From JAJPKR01 sp050746125 (lineage in GTDB: Bacteria > Acidobacteriota > Terriglobia > Terriglobales > SCQP01), in contig JBOGKX010000002.1 of assembly GCA_050746125.1 (NCBI GenBank), positions 1 to 64,000 on the forward strand: a stretch of DNA of 64,000 nucleotides, given 5' to 3'. Both the position numbers and the translations under genes were made by a program. Under the pieces are notes generated by a model that saw only the letters and a program-made list of their open reading frames with translations, did no database searches and was not told the origin of the DNA. Below are positions 59,381 to 64,000 of this stretch, piece after piece (position 1 is the first letter of the stretch; each line of letters opens with the position of its first letter).

Positions 59381-60143
59381 AGCAGGCCATGGCCTTGCGG
59401 ATGAAGGCGCCGGCGGCTTCGCTATAGGGGCGCTGGAAGGTGGCCGGCCAATTTTCCCGATCGGCGTAGAGCTTATTCAGGCCGGCCTGAATTTCGGGAT
59501 CGCCGCCGGTGAACTCGCGCAGCAAGCCGCGCCAACGGGCCGCCAGGGCGCGCGCCGGCTCGCTGGCCGGATCGATGCCGGCGGCAGCGGCCGCTTCCAC
59601 TTCGGCGATGAGCGCGGCCCAGGCGCGCTCTCCCGCGGCGATTTGTTGCGGCGACACGCTCTTGGCGCGCTCGCGAATTTTGGCGCGAGCGGACTCGCCG
59701 TAGTACTTGCCCATCCAATCCTTGTTGTTGGCCAATTCGATCACCTCGATGATTTTTCGGAATGCGTCGGGCCCGGCCGGGCCCCGGGTCAGCGCCGCCT
59801 CGGCGGCGGCGATGGCGCGGATGGCGCGGCCCAGCCGCAGGCGCTGGTCCTCGAGCGCGGCGCGCTGCGCCGCCAAAGCCCGCCGAATGTCGAAATCCGG
59901 ACGGCGCAGAAACTCGCGAATTTGCTTGAGAGGCAGGCCGATGAACTTGAGCGTGACGATCTGCTGCAAGCGCCGCAGGTCGGCCGGCCCATAAAGGCGA
60001 TAGCCGGCCGCGCTGCGGCCGGTGGGAGAAAGCAATCCCAGCCGGTCGTAGTGGTGCAGGGCGCGAACGGTGACGCCGGCTTGGCGGGCAAATTCGCGCG
60101 CTTTCCACAACCGCTCCCCAGATCGCTGCTGTCTTAATGTCAT
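59379..60143 (-). CDS. MerR-family regulator with TipA-type ligand-binding domain
   Basis: 254 residues from the ATG at 60143 (GGAGG seven bases before). MerR HTH: LWKAREFARQAGVTVRALHHYDRLGLLSP, RLYGPADLRRLQQI, a dimerisation helix, then a TipAS-like helical domain (about 120-254) with KYYGESARAKIRERAK and AGIDPASEPARALAARW. TipA-like regulators bind hydrophobic antibiotics or peptides and activate promoters with a long spacer; exactly such a promoter lies upstream. It is the only gene under it. Confidence 0.9.
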   Translation of the reverse strand: MTLRQQRSGERLWKAREFARQAGVTVRALHHYDRLGLLSPTGRSAAGYRLYGPADLRRLQQIVTLKFIGLPLKQIREFLRRPDFDIRRALAAQRAALEDQRLRLGRAIRAIAAAEAALTRGPAGPDAFRKIIEVIELANNKDWMGKYYGESARAKIRERAKSVSPQQIAAGERAWAALIAEVEAAAAAGIDPASEPARALAARWRGLLREFTGGDPEIQAGLNKLYADRENWPATFQRPYSEAAGAFIRKAMAC

Positions 60144-60159
60144 CGGCAGCCTCCAAGAC

Positions 60160-60190
60160 AGGATGCAGCCTGACGTTGCGTCAGCGTCAA
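60160..60190 (-). promoter_or_regulatory. MerR-type promoter with 19-bp spacer and palindromic operator
   Basis: On the minus strand: -35 TTGACG (60185-60190), a 19-bp spacer fully containing the palindrome CTGACG-CAA-CGTCAG (60170-60184), and -10 CATCCT (60160-60165). A suboptimal 19-bp spacer with a dyad in it is the hallmark of MerR-regulated promoters, so the regulator probably controls its own transcription. Confidence 0.6.
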
Positions 60191-60235
60191 CGGGTTTTTT
60201 CGGGCGCCGGGCGCCGGGGATAGCGCAGGAGGCGG

Positions 60236-60949
60236 CTAGGCTTGCGCCGACTGCGCCGCCAACTCGGCCTCGCTGACGACGCGGCCGTCGAAGAGATGAA
60301 CGGTTCGGTCGGCATGGCGGGCGAAGCGGGCGTCGTGGGTGACCATGCAAATCGTGGCGCCCTGCTGGTGCAGTTCCTTGAGCAGTTTCATGACCGCCTC
60401 CCCATTGGCGGAGTCGAGATTGCCGGTCGGCTCGTCGGCCAGCAGTAAGGCGGGTTGCCCGGCCACGGCCCGCGCCACGGCGACGCGCTGCTGCTGGCCG
60501 CCGGAAAGCTGGCTGGGCAGGTGGCGGGCGCGATGGCCCATGCCCACGCGCTCAAGCGCCTCTTGCACGCGCCGCTTGCGCTCGGCGCCGCTCATGCCGC
60601 GATAAGTTAGGGGCAGCTCGACGTTTTCGAAGACGTTGAGGTCGCCGATGAGGTTGAAGCTCTGGAAAATGAAGCCGATCTCGCGATTGCGGATCTTGGC
60701 GCGGGTATTGAGCTTGAGGTTGTGCACCGACTCGCCCTTGAGCCGGTACTCGCCGTCGCTCGGCGAATCGAGCAGCCCGAGAATGGACAACAGCGTGGAT
60801 TTGCCGCAGCCGGAGGGCCCGGCGATGGAGACGAAATCTCCCGGCATGATCTCCATTTGCACGCCCGCCAAGGCATGCGTTTCCACCTCGTCGGTCAAAA
60901 ACACCTTGCTAACGTTCTCGAGGCACAGCAAAGGTTCATCCGCTGGCAT
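60236..60949 (-). CDS. LolD/MacB-type ABC transporter ATP-binding protein
   Basis: 237 residues from the ATG at 60949 (GGAGGA seven bases before). Walker A GPSGCGKSTLLS, Q-loop FIFQSFNLIGDL, signature LSGGQQQRVAVARA, Walker B ALLLADEPTG and switch His (MVTHDARFA). MacB-type family; such ATPases pair with FtsX-like permeases for lipoprotein release, toxin or peptide efflux. No permease is adjacent: the nearest is the ADOP permease at 62391, 1.4 kb away on the other strand. Confidence 0.92.
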   Translation of the reverse strand: MPADEPLLCLENVSKVFLTDEVETHALAGVQMEIMPGDFVSIAGPSGCGKSTLLSILGLLDSPSDGEYRLKGESVHNLKLNTRAKIRNREIGFIFQSFNLIGDLNVFENVELPLTYRGMSGAERKRRVQEALERVGMGHRARHLPSQLSGGQQQRVAVARAVAGQPALLLADEPTGNLDSANGEAVMKLLKELHQQGATICMVTHDARFARHADRTVHLFDGRVVSEAELAAQSAQA

Positions 60950-61069
60950 GCTCAGTTCCTCCGTGAAACCGCACCCGACCATGTTTTGGACGCTGGGGGC
61001 GGTGTTGCGATAGCGAGAAAGTTCGCCATCCAAAAAAGGATACGAGGCGGAGGCGAAAATGTTCCGGGG

Positions 61070-61876
61070 TTATTGCCGGCGGCCGAGATCGGCGCCGACG
61101 CTGCCCACGAGCCGGGCGCCTTCGGCGAGCGAAATCAACTGGATACCGGCCTCGCGCATATAGGAAGCGTGCAAGTGCTCGGCGGCGTCCTGCTCGTGGA
61201 CGGCGCGCGCTTCCACCCCCTCGCGGACATGGCTGCGCAGGGACTGCACGGTAAAACATAGCTCCTTGATGCGAGCGGCGCTGCCGCCAAGGTCCACGGC
61301 TTGCAGGAAAACGTGCGGACGGCCGCCATCGGGGACCTGCTTGCGATAGTAGAAATCGAAGCGAAAAGGATCCCGCCAGATGCCCAGGTCGGCGGCCGAG
61401 CAAGCCTACCTCAGTTGCGGCAGCAGATTCGACTCCTCGAACCAGTCGCGCATACGGGCGAGGATGCGCCGGCGCGGGCCGACGCGCGCCGCGGCCGGGC
61501 GGGTTTCGGCTTCGACCGCAGGCCGCCGCACCAGGCGGCGATAAAGCTCGCGCGCGGCGGTTTTGGGGTCGGCGGTCGCAAGGCCGTGGAAACTGCCGAC
61601 GCGCAAGGATTGCGAGAACGTCTCTTCCGCTTGGTGGGCCCAAGCGCCGGGGTCGCGGCGCAGCGCCTCCTCCAAGCTTTGTTTCAGGCCGCTCAAATGC
61701 GCGGTCTCGAAGGCGGGAAATAGACAGTGGACGCGGCCGAAGTCAGGCGTAACATGCACGGCGACAAAGTCACCTTCCGTCTCGCGCAAGGCGATGCCGA
61801 TGTTGACGGCTTCATTACGTATGGGATCGGGCGCCAGTTGCAAGACCACGTATTCGCAAAGGCGAGGGGAGGGCAT
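61070..61876 (-). pseudogene. DUF3037 protein gene interrupted by an in-frame TAG
   Basis: The first part, from the ATG at 61876 to TAG at 61406, is a 156-residue DUF3037 protein (LCEYVVLQLAPDPIRNEAVNIGI, FVAVHVTPDFGRVHCLFPAF). The same frame continues uninterrupted after the stop for another 111 codons to TAG... at 61070, reading WRDPFRFDFYYRK, PHVFLQAVDLGGSAARIKEL and HASYMREAGIQLISLAEGARL, which matches the usual C-terminal extension of DUF3037 family members. So one ancestral gene of about 268 codons seems split by a single nonsense change; the first half may still be made. Function unknown. Confidence 0.6.
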
Positions 61877-62045
61877 AGGCGACTCGGCTCCGCTTTGAGT
61901 CTAGCCGCGCGCCAGACGGAGGGAGCCCCCCGAATGGGGGGATGCGGTTATGAGAGGGGATTCAGCGTTTCGGTGAGGCAGTCTCCTGTTGACGATTGAC
62001 AGCAGCAAATCTAAACTTTAGTGTCGATCGTTGAGGGGAGTGAAA

Positions 62046-62375
62046 ATGGGCAAACCAAGCGATTTGGTCCAGGGCACGCTGGACCTCCTGATCCTCAAGA
62101 CCGTCACTCTCGAACCGATGCACGGCTGGGGAATTGCCGCGCGCATTCGGCAGGTATCCAAGGAAGTGCTCCAGGTTAACCAGGGGGCGTTGTATCCAGC
62201 GCTTCATCGGTTGGAGCAAGGCGGATGGATCAAGGCCAAGTGGCAGGAGTCTGAAAACAACCGGCGGGCGAAGTACTACTCGCTGACGGCTGCCGGGCGG
62301 AAGTATTTGGAGCAGGAGGAAGCCAACTGGCAGCGGCTCTCCGCCGCGATCGGTCTCGTCCTGGAAATCTCGTAA
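62046..62375 (+). CDS. PadR-family transcriptional regulator
   Basis: 109 residues from the ATG at 62046 (GGGGAG seven bases upstream). Typical start DLVQGTLDLLILKTVTLEPMHGWGI, wing region EVLQVNQGALYPALHRLEQGGW, and a C-terminal helix (YSLTAAGRKYLEQEEANW). This is the subtype that precedes ADOP permease genes in Acidobacteriota, and the next gene is one, so it probably represses that operon. Confidence 0.93.
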   Translation: MGKPSDLVQGTLDLLILKTVTLEPMHGWGIAARIRQVSKEVLQVNQGALYPALHRLEQGGWIKAKWQESENNRRAKYYSLTAAGRKYLEQEEANWQRLSAAIGLVLEIS

Positions 62376-62390
62376 AGAGGCGCCCCCGCA

Positions 62391-64000
62391 TTGCGCTGGA
62401 CATCCAAGATTCGCCTCCGGCTTCGGTCGCTGTTTCACAAGCATCGCGTCGAGCAGGAATTGAGCGACGAACTGCGCTTCCACATCGATAGACAGGTCGA
62501 GGAGTACGTCGCCGGAGGAATGACGCGCCAGGAAGCCGTTTCGGCGGCTCTACGAACCGTCGGCGGAGTGGAGCAAATCAAGGAAGAGTGCCGCGATATG
62601 CGACGAGTGAATTACATCGAGAACTTCGTCCGGGACCTTCGTTACGCGGTGCGCATGCTGGCCCGCAATCCAGGCTTTTGGCCGTGGCTGTCATCGTTCT
62701 GGCCCTCGGCATCTGCGCCAGCGTGACCATCTTCAGCTTCGTTGACGCGGCGCTCATCGCCCCCTTGCCGTACTCGAACCCGGCCGGGCTTGTCGACGTG
62801 ACGGAGAGTGTTGCCCAGATTCCCCGCGCCAACTTGTCTTATCCGGACTACCTCGACTGGAAGAGACTGAACGAAGTCTTTACCTCGTTGGACGCGTACG
62901 AGAGGTCAGGGTACCTGCTGAAGACGTCCGGCGGGGCGCAACCGGTGAGCGGCGCGCGAGTGACCAGCGGATTCTTTCGAACTCTGGGCGTCACCGCGAT
63001 GATAGGACACGATTTCCAGCGCGCCAAGGATAGGCCGACTGAGGCTGGGACCGTGATGCTGAGCTACCCAGCTTGGCAGCGGTGGTTCGGCGGAAAAAGG
63101 AACGCAGTGGGCCAATCGGTCACACTCAACGGCCACGTGTACACCGTCATCGGAATATTGCCGGCGAAGTTTCAGTTTGCGCCGGTGGGGCGCGCGGATT
63201 TCTGGACGACTCTCGAACCTCTGAATTCCTGTGAAAAGAGACGGAGCTGCCACAACCTCAATGGGGTCGGCCGGCTGAAGGAAGGCGTGAGCGTGCAGGC
63301 TGCTCGGGCAAATATGAAGTCGATTGCCGGGCAGTTGGAAAAGCTGTATCCCGATTCCAATCGCGGTCAGGGCGCGAGCGTCATGCCGCTGACCGAAGCC
63401 ATTGTTGGAGACATTCGTCCCGTCCTAATGGTGCTGCTGGCCGGGGCCGGACTGCTGCTGTTCATCGCCTGTGTCAATGTCACGAGCCTCCTGCTCGTGC
63501 GCACTGAGAGCCGGATGAGCGAGATCGGTACCCGTCGAGCGTTGGGCGCGTCACCGCGGCGACTGATCCGCCAATTTGCCACCGAAGGATTGGTGCTAAC
63601 GACGGCCGCAACGGTCGTTGGCCTGCTCTCGGCTCGCTGGTCCATACAACTCCTGGTCAAGCTGATCCCGGAAGGCATGAGGGCGGGAATGCCGTTTCTT
63701 GATCGCCTCGGGTTGAGTGTTCGCGTGTTGGCCTTTGCTGTCGCTATCGCCCTGGTGACTAGCGTGCTGTTTACCCTCACCCCCACGCTGCGCCTGTGGT
63801 TGTCGGACCTGCGGGACAGCCTCACGCGGGGTGGGCGTAGTTCAACGGGAATCCTGTGGCGGCGCCTCGGGCCTAAGCTGGTCGTGGCGGAGCTGGCGAT
63901 CGCCCTGGTACTCATGGCGGGCGCGGGGCTGCTCGGGACGAGCCTCTACCACCTGCTCCGGGTGGACTTGGGATTTCAGCCAGATCATCTGGCAATGCTG
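62391..64000 (+). pseudogene. ADOP/MacB-like permease, frameshifted near 62678 and cut by the window end
   Basis: Starts at TTG 62391 (GAGG nine bases before) with the ADOP N-terminal motif: KIRLRLRSLFHKHRVEQELS, ELRFHIDRQVEEYVAGGM, DLRYAVRMLARNPGF. At about 62677-62680 one base appears to be missing: the family continuation AVAVIVLALGICASVTIFSF resumes in the next frame at 62681 and is open to the window end, including a MacB periplasmic core (SYPDYLDWKRLNEVF), FtsX membrane part (LLLFIACVNVTSLLLVR) and later helices. Exports unknown substrates. Could be a true pseudogene or a sequencing error. Confidence 0.8.

Overview
The window is GC-rich bacterial chromosome and most likely comes from an Acidobacteriota member. 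The clearest taxonomic sign is the right end: a PadR-type regulator directly followed by an ADOP/MacB-like permease, a pairing greatly expanded in that phylum. The choice-of-anchor/HYDIN-type and beta-propeller secreted proteins, the many sigma-54 enhancer-binding proteins and the Hfq-like protein with a divergent Sm domain all fit. No rRNA is present and there is one tRNA (Ser-GGA).

Layout. 1-2801 (minus): edge of a lipoprotein gene, two receiver-less sigma-54 activators and a lone degenerate receiver. 3127-7063 (minus): a compact stressosome operon (RsbR, RsbS, RsbT, PP2C phosphatase) that ends in a histidine kinase and a NarL-type regulator instead of a sigma-B branch. 7385-11583: a secreted glycoside-hydrolase-like protein with a Pro-Thr linker, a PAS-GGDEF cyclase and DoxX. 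11882-15824 (minus): tRNA-Ser, FmdB zinc ribbon, then a housekeeping run tmk-holB-hfq-like-ispA. 15982-19931 (plus): NtrC-type regulator, membrane histidine kinase and a small exported protein.

19966-36553 is the accessory region. It opens with a phage-like small-terminase (phBC6A51-type HTH) block present twice, in which opposite members have decayed and each copy is preceded by the same palindrome. Next is a large defence-type cassette: DUF499 AAA+ ATPase, DUF1156 adenine methylase, a DEAD/DDAH helicase with an apparent C-terminal PD-(D/E)XK nuclease, and an SNF2 helicase with a DUF3883 tail. An oppositely oriented XRE-ImmA/DUF4411 (PIN) toxin-antitoxin pair splits it. It is bordered by a decayed DUF4258/DUF2283 pair and, further on, a truncated IS3 element.

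38476-47834 is an exopolysaccharide cluster: FN3 lipoproteins at either side, a sigma-54-type activator with an altered GAFTGA loop, a chain-length protein, a BY-kinase-type ATPase, a nucleotide-sugar dehydrogenase, a NusG/UpxY-like antiterminator behind a strong hairpin, a polyprenyl-phosphate sugar transferase and UDP-glucose dehydrogenase. 48376-64000 is mixed: a ClpB/C-type ATPase, a beta-propeller lipoprotein, a ferritin-like protein, an M23 peptidase, a CDP-alcohol phosphatidyltransferase, EF-P, ATP-dependent PEP carboxykinase, a MerR-TipA regulator, an ABC ATPase, a stop-interrupted DUF3037 gene, PadR and a frameshifted ADOP permease.

At least three families of short dispersed non-coding repeats (GGCGGGGCGATAAG type, GCTTCGACGGCCGGCAACG type, and a GGAATTTCC palindrome) sit in gaps between genes. 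They are nested in each other in places and once lie inside a coding sequence. The strongest candidates for undescribed biology are the defence cassette with its nuclease-helicase and embedded toxin-antitoxin pair, the reciprocally decayed phage-gene duplication, and these repeats.
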